Positions 18,410 through 27,413 of a stretch of 64,000 bases of DNA are shown in pieces. The stretch lies in NCBI RefSeq assembly GCF_020035535.1, contig NZ_CP083349.1:2994501-3058500 (forward strand), in the 5' to 3' direction. This DNA comes from Ensifer adhaerens (GTDB lineage: Bacteria; Pseudomonadota; Alphaproteobacteria; Rhizobiales; Rhizobiaceae). The position numbers were made by a program, and so were the translations under genes. Each line of letters opens with the position of its first letter. Positions within the stretch are counted from its first letter, which is position 1. A model generated the notes under the pieces. The model was not told where the DNA came from. It did no database searches and saw nothing but the letters and a program-made list of their open reading frames with translations.

Positions 18410-19858
18410 ATGCGTTTCAGGAACCTTGTAGCCTCCGCCGCCATTGTCGCCGCACTTGCCGGTTGCACCAATGAAACGCTGGATACGACGACGTCAGTCG
18501 ACATCAAGTCCGTCAAGAACAAGACCGACTACCAGCTTTCTGCCCCGATGATCAGAAAGATGAGCGAACTCGGGATGCAGAAGCAGGCCCCGATCGCGCT
18601 GCGCATCTTCAAGGAGGAAGGCACGCTCGAAGTCTGGAAGGCCAACACCGCCAACCGCTTCCAACTCCTGAAGACCTATAAGATCTGCGCCTGGTCCGGC
18701 AAGCTCGGGCCGAAGGTGAAAGAAGGCGACCGCCAGGCGCCGGAAGGCTTCTACCCGCTCTTCCCGCACCAGATGAACCCCAATTCGAACTATTACCTGG
18801 CGATCAACACCGGCTACCCCAACGCCTTCGACAAGGCGAACGGCCGACAGGGTACGCACCTGATGATCCACGGCGCCTGCTCGTCGTCGGGTTGCTACTC
18901 GATGACCGACGAGCAGATGATCGAGATTTTCGCGCTTGCGAGGGATAGCTTCAAGGGTGGCCAGGAAAGCGTTCAGCTCCAGGCCTTCCCCTTCCGCATG
19001 ACCGCGGAAAACATGGCACGCCATCGCAACAATCCGAATATCGATTTCTGGAAGATGCTGAAGGTCGGCTACGACCAGTTCGAGGTCACCAAGCGCCCGC
19101 CTGAAGTCAACGTCTGCGAGAAGAAATACGTCTTCAATCAGCAGGCCTCCGGCGCGTTCAATCCGAGCGGCCAGTGCCCAGCCATGTCGACCCCGCCGGC
19201 GCTGCAGGTCGCCATGTCGACCTTCGAAAAGAGCTACCAGACCGACTACGACAAGGCGATGAAGAAGTATGATGGCATGGTCTGGTACGAGCCGAGCGAA
19301 GCCGAGCGCAAGGCGATCGTCGCCAAGCAGCGCGTCGGCCGCGAACTCGCCTATGCGCCGACCGGCAACTCGCTTGACGCCGGCAAGATGATGAAGGCCA
19401 GCGATCTCGAGAAGAAGCTCGCCGATCAAAAGGAAGCGGAAGAAACGAAGCTGGCCGTCGAGATCCAGAAGAAGGAACTCGAAAAGGCAACCGACGGCGG
19501 CAAGCACGTGCCCGTCCCGGCTGCCAATCCCGTTCCGCAGCCAGTGATGCAGGCAGCCATCGAGCAGCCCAAGAAGTCCTTCTGGAGCCTGTTCTCCAAG
19601 AGCGAGCCTGAGCTTCAGATGCCTGCTCCGGTCGTCATCACACCGGATCAGGCAACAAATGCACAGCAGGCCGCCGTGCCGCCACAGGCTCAGGAGCCAG
19701 CAAAGGCCGAGAAGCAGGCGCGAGCCGCAGCGACCGCCGCTCCGCAGCAGACCGCGGCCGTTGCAACGGCACCCGCGCCCGATGCGGCTGCGGAAACGCC
19801 TTTGCTCACCGAAGAGCCGCCGAAGAAGCGCCCGTTCTGGAAGATCTGGGGCAATTGA
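18410..19858 (+). CDS. YafK-type L,D-transpeptidase-fold lipoprotein
   Basis: 482 residues from the ATG at 18410 (MRFRNLVAS). A lipoprotein signal with lipobox ALAGC ends at about residue 19. The YkuD-fold catalytic motif is MIHGACSSSGCYSMTD, with the histidine and the nucleophilic cysteine of GCYSM. This places it in the YafK/DpaA branch of murein L,D-transpeptidases, which act on peptidoglycan crosslinks or lipoprotein anchors in the periplasm. The C-terminal third (about 330-482) is a low-complexity Ala/Pro/Glu/Lys tail, longer than in enterobacterial YafK. Its TGA overlaps the ATG of the next gene (TGATG). Confidence 0.85.
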   Translation: MRFRNLVASAAIVAALAGCTNETLDTTTSVDIKSVKNKTDYQLSAPMIRKMSELGMQKQAPIALRIFKEEGTLEVWKANTANRFQLLKTYKICAWSGKLGPKVKEGDRQAPEGFYPLFPHQMNPNSNYYLAINTGYPNAFDKANGRQGTHLMIHGACSSSGCYSMTDEQMIEIFALARDSFKGGQESVQLQAFPFRMTAENMARHRNNPNIDFWKMLKVGYDQFEVTKRPPEVNVCEKKYVFNQQASGAFNPSGQCPAMSTPPALQVAMSTFEKSYQTDYDKAMKKYDGMVWYEPSEAERKAIVAKQRVGRELAYAPTGNSLDAGKMMKASDLEKKLADQKEAEETKLAVEIQKKELEKATDGGKHVPVPAANPVPQPVMQAAIEQPKKSFWSLFSKSEPELQMPAPVVITPDQATNAQQAAVPPQAQEPAKAEKQARAAATAAPQQTAAVATAPAPDAAAETPLLTEEPPKKRPFWKIWGN

Positions 19859-20094
19859 TGCCGGACGAACAAAAGATCGTCTACGACCTGAGGGGGCTTA
19901 AATGCCCCCTTCCCGTTTTGAAGACGCGCAAGCGCATGAGCACGCTGGCGCCTGGCGCACTGCTGGAGATCGAAACGACAGATCCTTTGGCGGTGATCGA
20001 TATTCCACACTTCTGCAACGAGGACGGCCACAAGCTCGTGGAAGCGGCTCCCGCCGACGGCGGCCATCGGTTTCTCATCCGCAAGGGTGCCTGA
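19858..20094 (+). CDS. TusA/SirA-like sulfurtransferase family protein
   Basis: 78 residues from the ATG at 19858. The signature DLRGLKCPLPVLKTRKRM contains the CPxP motif whose cysteine carries persulfide sulfur in TusA. Family members relay sulfur for tRNA thiolation and other pathways. The gene is translationally coupled to the YafK-like gene through TGATG; the functional link is not obvious. It faces the CobW gene with the 59-bp repeat array between them. Confidence 0.9.
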   Translation: MPDEQKIVYDLRGLKCPLPVLKTRKRMSTLAPGALLEIETTDPLAVIDIPHFCNEDGHKLVEAAPADGGHRFLIRKGA

Positions 20095-20141
20095 GACGTA
20101 CCAAGCCCGCAACGCGGCTTGGCTTGTGTTATGTGAGCGCG

Positions 20142-20424
20142 ACTCCGGGCGGAAAACGCTTCGCACTTTTCCTGGAGCTTGCTTCAAACCTAAATCGCAA
20201 CTCCGGACGGAAAACCGCTTCGCGCTTTTCCTGGAGCTTGCTTGAAACCTAAATCGCAACTCCGGACAGAAAACCGCTTCGCGCTTTTCCTGGAGCTTGC
20301 TTGAAACCTAAATCGCAACTCCGGTCGGAAAACCGCTTCGCGCTTTTCCTGGAGCTTGCTTGAAACCTAAATCGCAACTCCGGTCGGAAAACCGCTTCGC
20401 GCTTTTCCTGGAGCTTGCTTTAAA
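20142..20424. repeat. Five-copy 59-bp tandem repeat with internal hairpin
   Basis: Copies start (ACTCCGG) at 20142, 20200, 20259, 20318 and 20377, so the period is 58 then 59, 59, 59 bases; the last copy is cut by the CobW stop codon. Each unit contains GGAAAA-C-CGC paired with GCG-C-TTTTCC around a short loop. The first copy is the most diverged (GGGCGGAAAACGC), the later four differ at only a few positions (GGACGG, GGACAG, GGTCGG). The motif belongs to a palindrome family widespread between rhizobial genes, here amplified in tandem between converging genes. Confidence 0.9.
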
Positions 20425-21592
20425 ACCGCATGCCGGGCACGGCGAGTGGGTTGTCCGAAAGCGCCTGGGCGTCCGGCCGGTCGATGCGTGGCTTGCCGGT
20501 GAAGGCGTCGAAGAGGTCGCGGACGAAGGCCTCTTCCAACCCTTTGGTGATCAGCACCATGCGCGTGCGCCGATCATTCGGGTCCGGCCAGGCGGCGAGC
20601 CGCTCCGGCGTATGGAAGACGTTCTGCACCCCATGCAGCACCAGCGGCCGGTCCGGCCTGTCGGCAACCGCGACGATCGCCTTCATCCGAAGCAGCTTCT
20701 CGCCATGCGCCGAGCGCAGGAGATCGATGAACATGTCGAGCGCCATCGGCTCGATCGGACGGTCGTGCACGATGCTGAAGGAACGGATGTCGCCGCCATG
20801 TCGCGTCACATCATGGTGGAGATGATGATCGTGACCATGGTGATGTTCGTGGCCGTGGTGATGGTCCCCGTGATCGTGGTCACCGTGGTCGTGATGATGA
20901 TGGTGGTCGTGGTGCGCCTCGTCCTGCAGCCAGCGCCCCACATCGGCGATCTTTGACGACGGGTCGTAGAGTCCGCAATCGAAAAGCTCGGCGCGTCCCG
21001 CCTCGGCGCTGTCGCCATCGATCAGTGGCGCACGCGGATTGAGCGCGCGAATCCGCGCCGTCAACTCGTCGCGTTGGGCAGCATCGGCGAGGCCGGTCTT
21101 GCTGATGACGATGCGGTCGGCGACGGCAACCTGCTTCAAAGCTTCTTCGTGGTTTGCAATCGTCTGCAGGCCGTTGACGGCATCGACGACGGTGACGACG
21201 CCATCGAGGCGAAAATTCTGCGCGATGATGGGATTGCCGATCACCGACTGCAGCACCGGCGCCGGATCGGCAAGCCCCGTTGTCTCGATGACGACGCGCT
21301 TCAGCGGCTTGATCTTGCCGGTCTGCATGCGATCCATGAGGTCGGCGAGCGTATCGACCAACTCGCCACGCACGGTGCAGCAGAGGCAACCGTCGGAAAG
21401 CTCGATGACGCCATCGCTGGAGGCTTCCACCAGCAGATGGTCGATCGAGACATCGCCGAACTCGTTGATGATGACGGCCGTGTCCGAGAGATCGGGGTCC
21501 TTCAGCAGCCGGTTGAGCAATGTCGTCTTGCCCGCACCGAGAAAGCCGGTGAGGATCGAGACCGGCACCGCCGGCAAGGGGCTAACCATCAT
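20420..21592 (-). CDS. CobW/COG0523 GTPase, probable metal (zinc) chaperone
   Basis: 390 residues. G1/Walker A is GFLGAGKTTLLN, the metal-binding CxCC is GCLCCTV, the guanine specificity motif is ISKTGLAD, and a CobW_C domain lies at about 285-380. Between the domains is a very histidine-rich loop (about residues 225-262, coded by 20808-20922). Such proteins load zinc or other metals into client enzymes. Two ATGs (21592, 21589) follow a GGAG site. The stop codon lies inside the last 59-bp repeat. The gene is 9 bases downstream of the DD-carboxypeptidase on the same strand. It is not the CobW of the cob operon by context. Confidence 0.88.
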   Translation of the reverse strand: MMVSPLPAVPVSILTGFLGAGKTTLLNRLLKDPDLSDTAVIINEFGDVSIDHLLVEASSDGVIELSDGCLCCTVRGELVDTLADLMDRMQTGKIKPLKRVVIETTGLADPAPVLQSVIGNPIIAQNFRLDGVVTVVDAVNGLQTIANHEEALKQVAVADRIVISKTGLADAAQRDELTARIRALNPRAPLIDGDSAEAGRAELFDCGLYDPSSKIADVGRWLQDEAHHDHHHHHDHGDHDHGDHHHGHEHHHGHDHHLHHDVTRHGGDIRSFSIVHDRPIEPMALDMFIDLLRSAHGEKLLRMKAIVAVADRPDRPLVLHGVQNVFHTPERLAAWPDPNDRRTRMVLITKGLEEAFVRDLFDAFTGKPRIDRPDAQALSDNPLAVPGMRF

Positions 21593-21601
21593 GAACTCCG
21601 A

Positions 21602-22720
21602 TCAGAATGTCGGCCGCGGCACGGGGATCGGCACATTGACGGCGTCACCTTGCGCGGTCTCTTCGGCGACGACCTTCGGCGCCTTCTCCCCGCTGCCGGC
21701 AATGAGGCCGGCAAAGGCGAGCTTCAGCGGCCGGTTGATTTCGTGGATATAGGGCGACAGCAGTTTCTGCCGTCCAGCCTCGTCGCGGCCTTCGCTGCGC
21801 ACCTTGGCGGCCGCCTTCGAGCAGATCTGCTTGCTGACATCGGCCACCATGTCGCGCGTTTCGCCATAGGCCGGAATCTGTACCAGCGATGGCTTGCCGT
21901 TGCCGCTCGTCGTCAGCGCCATCTGCAACAGACGCGCGGATTCGTCGGTACGCGCGCCGAGGCTATCTTCGCCGAGCACGACCGATACGACGCTGCGGCC
22001 GTCACGGGTGGCTGACGATACCTGGTTGAAGCCAGAGGCGCAGATGAAGCCGGTCTTCATGCCGTCAGCGCCTTCGAAGCGGCCGATCAGCTTGTTGTAG
22101 TTCGGATAGTCCTTCTTGCCGGTAGTAATGCCCTCCAGCGAGAAATAGGAGGCGTATTGTGGGAATTCACGTTTCAGCGTGATTGCCAGCACCGCGAGAT
22201 CGCGGGCCGTCGTGTACTGGCCGGCACCGGGCAATCCGTTGGGATTGATGAAGTTGGACGAGGTCATGCCGATGCGGCGCGCCTCGGCGTTCATGCGCTC
22301 GATGAAGGCGGGCTCGGAACCACCGACCGTCTCGGCAATCGCGACGGCGACGTCGTTTGCCGATTTGACCAGCATCATCTTCAACGCACTGTCGAGGGTC
22401 ATTGCCTGGCCGGGCTTGTAGAACATCTTGCTCGGCGGCTCGGCCGCCGCATTCTTGGTCATGATGACGGGGCTCTCGAGCGTCAGCTGCCCGGACTTGA
22501 TGGCGCGGAACGTCGTATAGGCCGTCATCAGCTTGGTCAGCGATGCCGGATACCATTTCTGGAAGATATCCTGGTGCTCGTAGACCTTCAGCGAATTGAC
22601 GTCGACGACCAGCCTCGGATTGGCCGCGGCCGGCAGCGCCGCAAGAAGCGTTGCGCAGGCAAGCGCCGTCACTCCCAGTGCCTTCATCTTGCCACGCGTG
22701 AAAAATCCTGCTGTCACCAC
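21602..22720 (-). CDS. D-alanyl-D-alanine carboxypeptidase (penicillin-binding protein 5/6 family)
   Basis: 372 residues from a GTG at 22720 with GAGG seven bases upstream; an ATG at 22687 is the alternative. Signal peptide to about AAANP. The serine peptidase S11 motifs are present: SLTK (S60, K63), SAN (S120, N122) and KTG in DGMKTGFICASG. It removes the terminal D-Ala from peptidoglycan stem peptides in the periplasm. A C-terminal PBP5_C-like part is short. It is probably co-transcribed with the CobW-type gene, which could supply or respond to zinc for envelope enzymes (inference). Confidence 0.9.
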   Translation of the reverse strand: MVTAGFFTRGKMKALGVTALACATLLAALPAAANPRLVVDVNSLKVYEHQDIFQKWYPASLTKLMTAYTTFRAIKSGQLTLESPVIMTKNAAAEPPSKMFYKPGQAMTLDSALKMMLVKSANDVAVAIAETVGGSEPAFIERMNAEARRIGMTSSNFINPNGLPGAGQYTTARDLAVLAITLKREFPQYASYFSLEGITTGKKDYPNYNKLIGRFEGADGMKTGFICASGFNQVSSATRDGRSVVSVVLGEDSLGARTDESARLLQMALTTSGNGKPSLVQIPAYGETRDMVADVSKQICSKAAAKVRSEGRDEAGRQKLLSPYIHEINRPLKLAFAGLIAGSGEKAPKVVAEETAQGDAVNVPIPVPRPTF

Positions 22721-22874
22721 GATAGAACCTCGAAAATCCGCTGTTGCCTCGTCTCGTCCGGCTATTTAGCCTATATGGCGAGGAGATGGCAAAGCCCATT
22801 CACAGGGCCCACTGCCAATCCACCGCAGAGACGCAGATACAATTAGTAATCGAACAGACCGACAGGACGAACCG

Positions 22875-24038
22875 ATGCCGATACTCAACCGTGCCGCCGA
22901 GCTACAGAACGAAGTCACCGAATGGCGGCGCCACCTGCACAAGAACCCCGAGCTCTTGTTCGCGGTGGAGAATACGGCAGCCTTCGTCGAAAAGAAACTG
23001 AAGGAATTCGGCGTTGACGAAGTCGTGACGGGCCTCGGCCGCACCGGCGTCGTCGGCCTGATCCGCGGCAATCTCGGCGCGGGCCGCACCATCGGCCTGC
23101 GCGCCGACATGGATGCGCTGCCGATCACCGAGACAAGCGGCAAGCCCTGGGCGTCGCAAACGTCTGGCAAGATGCATGCCTGCGGCCATGACGGCCACAC
23201 GGCCATGCTCCTTGGAGCAGCGAAGTATCTCGCCGAGACCCGCAATTTCGCCGGCAGCGTCGCGGTCATCTTCCAGCCCGCCGAAGAAGGCGGTGGCGGC
23301 GGCAACGAGATGGTCAAGGACGGCATGATGGAGCGCTTCGCCATCGAAGAAGTCTACGGCATGCACAACATGCCGGGCATGGCCATCGGCCAGTTCGGCA
23401 GCCGCGTCGGTCCGATCATGGCCTCGACCGACGAATTCACCATCACCATCAAGGGCCGCGGCGGCCATGCGGCGCAGCCGCACAGGACGATCGACCCGAT
23501 CATCGTCGGCACCCAGATCGTGACAGCCTTGCAGACGATCGCGTCCCGCACCGTCGATCCGCTCGCCTCGGTCGTCGTCTCCGTCACCAAGTTCAACGCC
23601 GGCTTCGCCCATAACGTCATTCCGGAAGACGCTGTTCTCGGCGGCACCGTGCGCACCCTCGTGCCCGAGGTGCGCGACATCGGCGAGAGCCGCATCCGCA
23701 CGATCGCCGAGGGCGTTGCCCAGATCTACGGCGCGACCGTTACCGTCCAATACAACCGCAACTATCCGGTGACCGTGAACCATGCCGAAGAAACCGGCTA
23801 TGCGCTCAAGGCCGCAGCCGAGATTGCCGGGACAAGCAACGTCAAGCCGTCGCTCGATCCGATGATGGGCGGCGAGGACTTCTCCTACATGCTGCTCGCG
23901 CGTCCCGGCGCCTTCGTCTTCATGGGCAACGGCGATACCGCCGGGCTGCACCACCCCGCCTACGACTTCAATGACGAGGCGATCCCGCACGGCATCTCCT
24001 ACTGGGTGAAGCTCGCGGAAACGCGACTTGCCGCCTGA
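22875..24038 (+). CDS. M20 family amidohydrolase (hippurate hydrolase/N-acyl amino acid hydrolase type)
   Basis: 387 residues. Metal-binding motifs of the M20D amidohydrolases are clear: LRADMDALPI, MHACGHDGHTAMLL, FQPAEEGGGG and, near the C-terminus, MMGGEDFSYML. A dimerisation domain lies at about 190-305 (KGRGGHAAQPH). These enzymes cleave N-acyl or N-benzoyl amino acids in the cytoplasm. The precise substrate is not determined. An Lrp regulator follows 19 bases downstream and may control it. Confidence 0.88.
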   Translation: MPILNRAAELQNEVTEWRRHLHKNPELLFAVENTAAFVEKKLKEFGVDEVVTGLGRTGVVGLIRGNLGAGRTIGLRADMDALPITETSGKPWASQTSGKMHACGHDGHTAMLLGAAKYLAETRNFAGSVAVIFQPAEEGGGGGNEMVKDGMMERFAIEEVYGMHNMPGMAIGQFGSRVGPIMASTDEFTITIKGRGGHAAQPHRTIDPIIVGTQIVTALQTIASRTVDPLASVVVSVTKFNAGFAHNVIPEDAVLGGTVRTLVPEVRDIGESRIRTIAEGVAQIYGATVTVQYNRNYPVTVNHAEETGYALKAAAEIAGTSNVKPSLDPMMGGEDFSYMLLARPGAFVFMGNGDTAGLHHPAYDFNDEAIPHGISYWVKLAETRLAA

Positions 24039-24057
24039 GGCATCGGTGGGAGGAACC

Positions 24058-24522
24058 ATGCATCAGATCGACAAGATTGACCGTAGAATTCTCAACATCC
24101 TCCAGGCGGATGGACGTATCACCAACCTGGAGCTCGCCGATCGCATCGGTCTATCGCCGACGGCGACCAGCGAGCGGCTGCGCCGACTGTTGAAGGAGGG
24201 ATACGTCTCGGGTTTCGGCGCGCGGCTCGATCCGCAGAAGCTCGGCTTCGGCCTGCTCGTATTCATCGAGGTCATGCTCGACAAGACGACGCCCGACGTC
24301 TTCGACCAGTTTGCCGCCGCCGTCAAACAGGCGCCGGCCGTGCTCGAATGTCACATGGTGGCAGGCGGCTTCGACTATCTGGTCAAGACCCGCTTCGAGG
24401 ACATGGCGGCCTACCGCAATTTCCTCGGCCAGGTGCTCTGGACGCTTCCGGGCGTCAAGGAGACCCGCACCTATGCGGTGATGGAGGAGATCAAGAACGA
24501 CGGACCGCTGCCACTGGTGTGA
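24058..24522 (+). CDS. Lrp/AsnC family regulator
   Basis: 154 residues from the ATG at 24058 behind GAGGAA. An N-terminal winged helix (MHQIDKIDRRILNILQADGRI...LSPTATSERLRRL) is followed by an AsnC ligand-binding domain (about 65-150). Lrp proteins sense amino acids and bind DNA as octamers. The sequence after the HTH is closest to the classic Lrp branch (VMLDKTTPDVFDQFAAAV, VMEEIKN), so it may be Lrp itself. It is co-oriented with the M20 gene. Confidence 0.9.
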   Translation: MHQIDKIDRRILNILQADGRITNLELADRIGLSPTATSERLRRLLKEGYVSGFGARLDPQKLGFGLLVFIEVMLDKTTPDVFDQFAAAVKQAPAVLECHMVAGGFDYLVKTRFEDMAAYRNFLGQVLWTLPGVKETRTYAVMEEIKNDGPLPLV

Positions 24523-24546
24523 GCTTCCGTCGCAGGAAGATGGGAA

Positions 24547-24579
24547 ACGGCCCGGGGATCTGCTCAGACCCCGGGCCGT
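24547..24579 (+). terminator. Hairpin between the Lrp and alcohol dehydrogenase genes
   Basis: ACGGCCCGGGG (24547-24557) pairs perfectly with CCCCGGGCCGT (24569-24579) around an 11-base loop between two converging genes. The T tract after it is weak, so it may terminate in both directions with help. Confidence 0.7.
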
Positions 24580-24590
24580 CTGCTTTCAGC

Positions 24591-25643
24591 TTAGGCGGCG
24601 TCGTGCAGCGACGCCATGTCGATCACGAAGCGGTAGCGCACATCGCTCTTCACGACGCGTTCATAGGCTTCGTTGATCTCCTGGATGCGGATCGTTTCGA
24701 TTTCCGAGACGATGTCGTGCTCGCCGCAGAAGTCGAGCATCTCCTGGGTTTCCTTGATCGAGCCGATCATGGAGCCGGAAATGCTGCGGCGGGCCGGCAC
24801 CAGCGAAAACGCATGCACCGGCACGGCGTTTTCCGGAATGCCGACGAGCACGAAGTCGCCATCGACCTTCAGAAGGTTGAGGTAGGCATTCCAGTCGATC
24901 TCGGCGGCAACCGTGCAGATGATGAGATCGAACGTGCCTGCCAGCGCCTTGAAGGTCTCGGGATCGTTGGTGGCATAGTAGTGGTCGGCACCGAGCTTCA
25001 GCCCGTCTTCCTTCTTGGAAAGCGTCTGGCTGAGAACGGTGACATCCGCGCCCATGGCATGCGCCAGCTTGACGCCCATGTGGCCGAGGCCACCCATGCC
25101 GACGATCGCGACCTTCTTGCCGGGACCGGCCTTCCAGTGGCGCAGCGGCGAATAGAGCGTGATGCCGGCGCACAGCAGCGGCGCGGCAGCGTCGAGCGGC
25201 AGGTTTTCCGGGATCGACAGAACGTAGCCTTCCTTGACGACGATGCTGTCGGAATAGCCACCCTGGGTCGGCGTCTTGCCGTCGGCTTCGACGCCGTTAT
25301 AGGTCGCGATCAGCCCGGGCATGTAGTGTTCCAGGTCCAGGTCGCGGGTGGCGCAGGTGGTACAGGAATCGACGAAGCAGCCGACGCCGGCACGATCGCC
25401 GACCTTGAACGTGGTGACCTTAGGGCCGACCGCCGTCACGATGCCGACGATCTCGTGGCCGGGGACCATCGGGAAGGCCGAATTGCCCCATTCATTGCGG
25501 GCCTGGTGAATATCCGAATGGCAGACGCCGCAATACTTGATCTCGATCACCACATCGTCGTCGCGCGGTTCGCGACGCTCGAAGGTGAAAGGCGTAAGCG
25601 GCTTGGATGCATCGGTCGCCGCATATCCTCTTGCAATGGCCAT
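24591..25643 (-). CDS. Zinc-type NAD(P)-dependent alcohol dehydrogenase (YahK/cinnamyl alcohol dehydrogenase type)
   Basis: 350 residues. Catalytic zinc site: [17 protein letters not shown], then the GHE box [10 protein letters not shown] and a cysteine in LLCAGIT. The nucleotide-binding loop is [14 protein letters not shown]. It should reduce aldehydes to alcohols with NADPH. The structural-zinc lobe is altered: [20 protein letters not shown] keeps the early cysteines but lacks the usual last ones. It has no close operon partner; the divergent AraC gene begins 217 bases away. Confidence 0.88.
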   Translation of the reverse strand: MAIARGYAATDASKPLTPFTFERREPRDDDVVIEIKYCGVCHSDIHQARNEWGNSAFPMVPGHEIVGIVTAVGPKVTTFKVGDRAGVGCFVDSCTTCATRDLDLEHYMPGLIATYNGVEADGKTPTQGGYSDSIVVKEGYVLSIPENLPLDAAAPLLCAGITLYSPLRHWKAGPGKKVAIVGMGGLGHMGVKLAHAMGADVTVLSQTLSKKEDGLKLGADHYYATNDPETFKALAGTFDLIICTVAAEIDWNAYLNLLKVDGDFVLVGIPENAVPVHAFSLVPARRSISGSMIGSIKETQEMLDFCGEHDIVSEIETIRIQEINEAYERVVKSDVRYRFVIDMASLHDAA

Positions 25644-25860
25644 CAGTCTGTCCTCATTTTGGGAAAGGGTGCAGGTCCGGAGGGAGCCCGGCCTGACGCA
25701 GCCGGACTATGGCGGTACGGACGCCGCAAGCGTTAGAGCGATCCTGCAAAGTTTTTGCACGATCCTGCGAGAATGAGATAAGGCCACTGGAGATAGGACA
25801 CGAAAGGCTTATCTGGTCATCACGTCAGACAATGCTAAGCCGCTGGAAAGACCGTAGATT

Positions 25861-26799
25861 ATGACAATCACGCGACAAACCGCCCGCCACGAGATGATCG
25901 ATATCATTGCCCGGTTCGCCGAAAAGGACGGCGATCGCATGACCGGTATTTCCGGCCTGAGCGTCCATCGCCATGGCGGCGAGGCGCCGGTCAATTGCTC
26001 TGCCTACCGGCCGAGCCTGGCGATTATCGTGCAGGGTGCGAAGCGCGTGGTTCTCGGCGAGGAGACATTGATCTACGGCGCGTCCGACTATCTCCTGACC
26101 TCGATCGACCTGCCGGTTCTCTCGCAGGTTTGCCAATCCTCGGCGGAGGAGCCCTATCTCAGCATGGCCTTCACGCTCGATCCCGGCAAGATCCAGGCGC
26201 TGCTGGCCTCGCTCAGCCAGTGGCCGGCACCCACGGCCTCACCCCGCGGCATGACGGTCAGCAAGATCACCACCGAACTCGAAGATGTGGCCCTTCGGCT
26301 CCTGCGCCTGCTTGAGCGGCCGGATGACGTCCCGGCGCTGCTGCCGCTGATCGAGCAGGAAATCCTCTACCGCCTGCTGACCGGACCGCACGGCCACCGC
26401 CTCGGGCAGATGGCGACCACCGACAGCCAGCCGCATCAGGTGGGGCGCGCCGTCGCCTGGCTGAAGGAACACTACTCTCGGCCGCTCCGGATCGACGACC
26501 TCGCCAACCGCGTGTCAATGAGCGTCTCGTCGCTGCACCATCACTTCAAGGCGATCACCGCCATGAGCCCGCTGCAATACCAGAAGCAGCTTCGGTTGCA
26601 GGAGGCGCGCCGGCTGATGCTGGAGGAGAGCCTCGACGCCGGCGACGCCGGCCATCAGGTCGGCTACGAAAGCCAGTCGCAGTTCAGCCGCGAATATTCC
26701 AGGCATTTTGGAGAGCCGCCGATGCGCGACATCGGCCGCGTGCGCCGCTCGCTGCTCGATCGCTTCGCTGGTGAAACGGAAATGCTCAGCGAAGGCTGA
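25861..26799 (+). CDS. AraC family transcriptional regulator
   Basis: 312 residues: an AraC_N cupin-like sensor domain (about 15-175, with GVSVHRHGG-like LSVHRHGGEAPVNCSAYRPSL) and a C-terminal double HTH (about 205-300, RPLRIDDLANRVSMSVSSLHHHFKAITAMSPLQYQKQLRLQ in part). It is divergent from the alcohol dehydrogenase gene, which is its most likely target, as is common for AraC_N regulators next to oxidoreductases. The effector is unknown. Confidence 0.88.
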   Translation: MTITRQTARHEMIDIIARFAEKDGDRMTGISGLSVHRHGGEAPVNCSAYRPSLAIIVQGAKRVVLGEETLIYGASDYLLTSIDLPVLSQVCQSSAEEPYLSMAFTLDPGKIQALLASLSQWPAPTASPRGMTVSKITTELEDVALRLLRLLERPDDVPALLPLIEQEILYRLLTGPHGHRLGQMATTDSQPHQVGRAVAWLKEHYSRPLRIDDLANRVSMSVSSLHHHFKAITAMSPLQYQKQLRLQEARRLMLEESLDAGDAGHQVGYESQSQFSREYSRHFGEPPMRDIGRVRRSLLDRFAGETEMLSEG

Positions 26800-26852
26800 A
26801 GCGATTCCGTTCAATATCGCCTTGGTATCGGGCAACCAGTATCCCGAGGCTA

Positions 26853-27287
26853 TCAACTCCGCTCGATATCCCGTCGGAGCACGATCGAGGTCGTCAGGTC
26901 CTCGACATTCTCCATCGTCGCCACTTCGTTGCGAAGCTCGTTGAGTGCATTGATCGATCCGACTTCGACCTCGACGACAAGATCCAGTTGGCCACTGACG
27001 GACGACACCTTGCGGACGGCGGAGACGCCGGCGAGCCGGTCGAGCACACCGATCGATGGCGTGCGCTTCAGGGTCACCAGCAGGAAAGCGTGGATGGTGC
27101 CTTCGTCCAGCTGACCGATATCGGCGCGATAGCCCCTGATGATACCGGCCTTCTCCAGCCTGCTCACCCGCTCCGTCGTTGCGCTTCGGGAAAGTCCGAT
27201 CCTGCCCGCCAGCGACTTCATCGGGATGCGCGCCTCGCGCGTCAGGATGCTGAGGATGGTGCGGTCAATCGCGTCTATGTCGTTCAA
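26853..27287 (-). CDS. Lrp/AsnC family regulator divergent from the aminotransferase fusion
   Basis: 144 residues from a TTG at 27287. This start is chosen because a strong GGAGGA site lies 7 bases upstream and the family N-terminus LNDIDAIDRTILSILTREARI begins there; no in-frame ATG is nearby. Winged helix (residues about 2-55, GLSRSATTERVSRLEKAGII) and an AsnC ligand domain. It diverges from the 27414 gene with 126 bases between starts, so it probably regulates that gene and the binding protein after it. Confidence 0.87.
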   Translation of the reverse strand: MNDIDAIDRTILSILTREARIPMKSLAGRIGLSRSATTERVSRLEKAGIIRGYRADIGQLDEGTIHAFLLVTLKRTPSIGVLDRLAGVSAVRKVSSVSGQLDLVVEVEVGSINALNELRNEVATMENVEDLTTSIVLRRDIERS

Positions 27288-27413
27288 GTTTCGTCCTCCG
27301 GCCGCACCGACAAGATGACGGTTATTATAAACAAAGTGCCGGTGCAACCGGCATATTGCCGGATGCATCGTGGCGCAGCCCGTGTAAATCTCCTGGTCGA
27401 GATGAGGATCCCC

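Noticed and set aside
20142..20424. CRISPR array
   Set aside because: The 59-bp units are directly adjacent and nearly identical throughout; there are no unique spacers and no cas genes.
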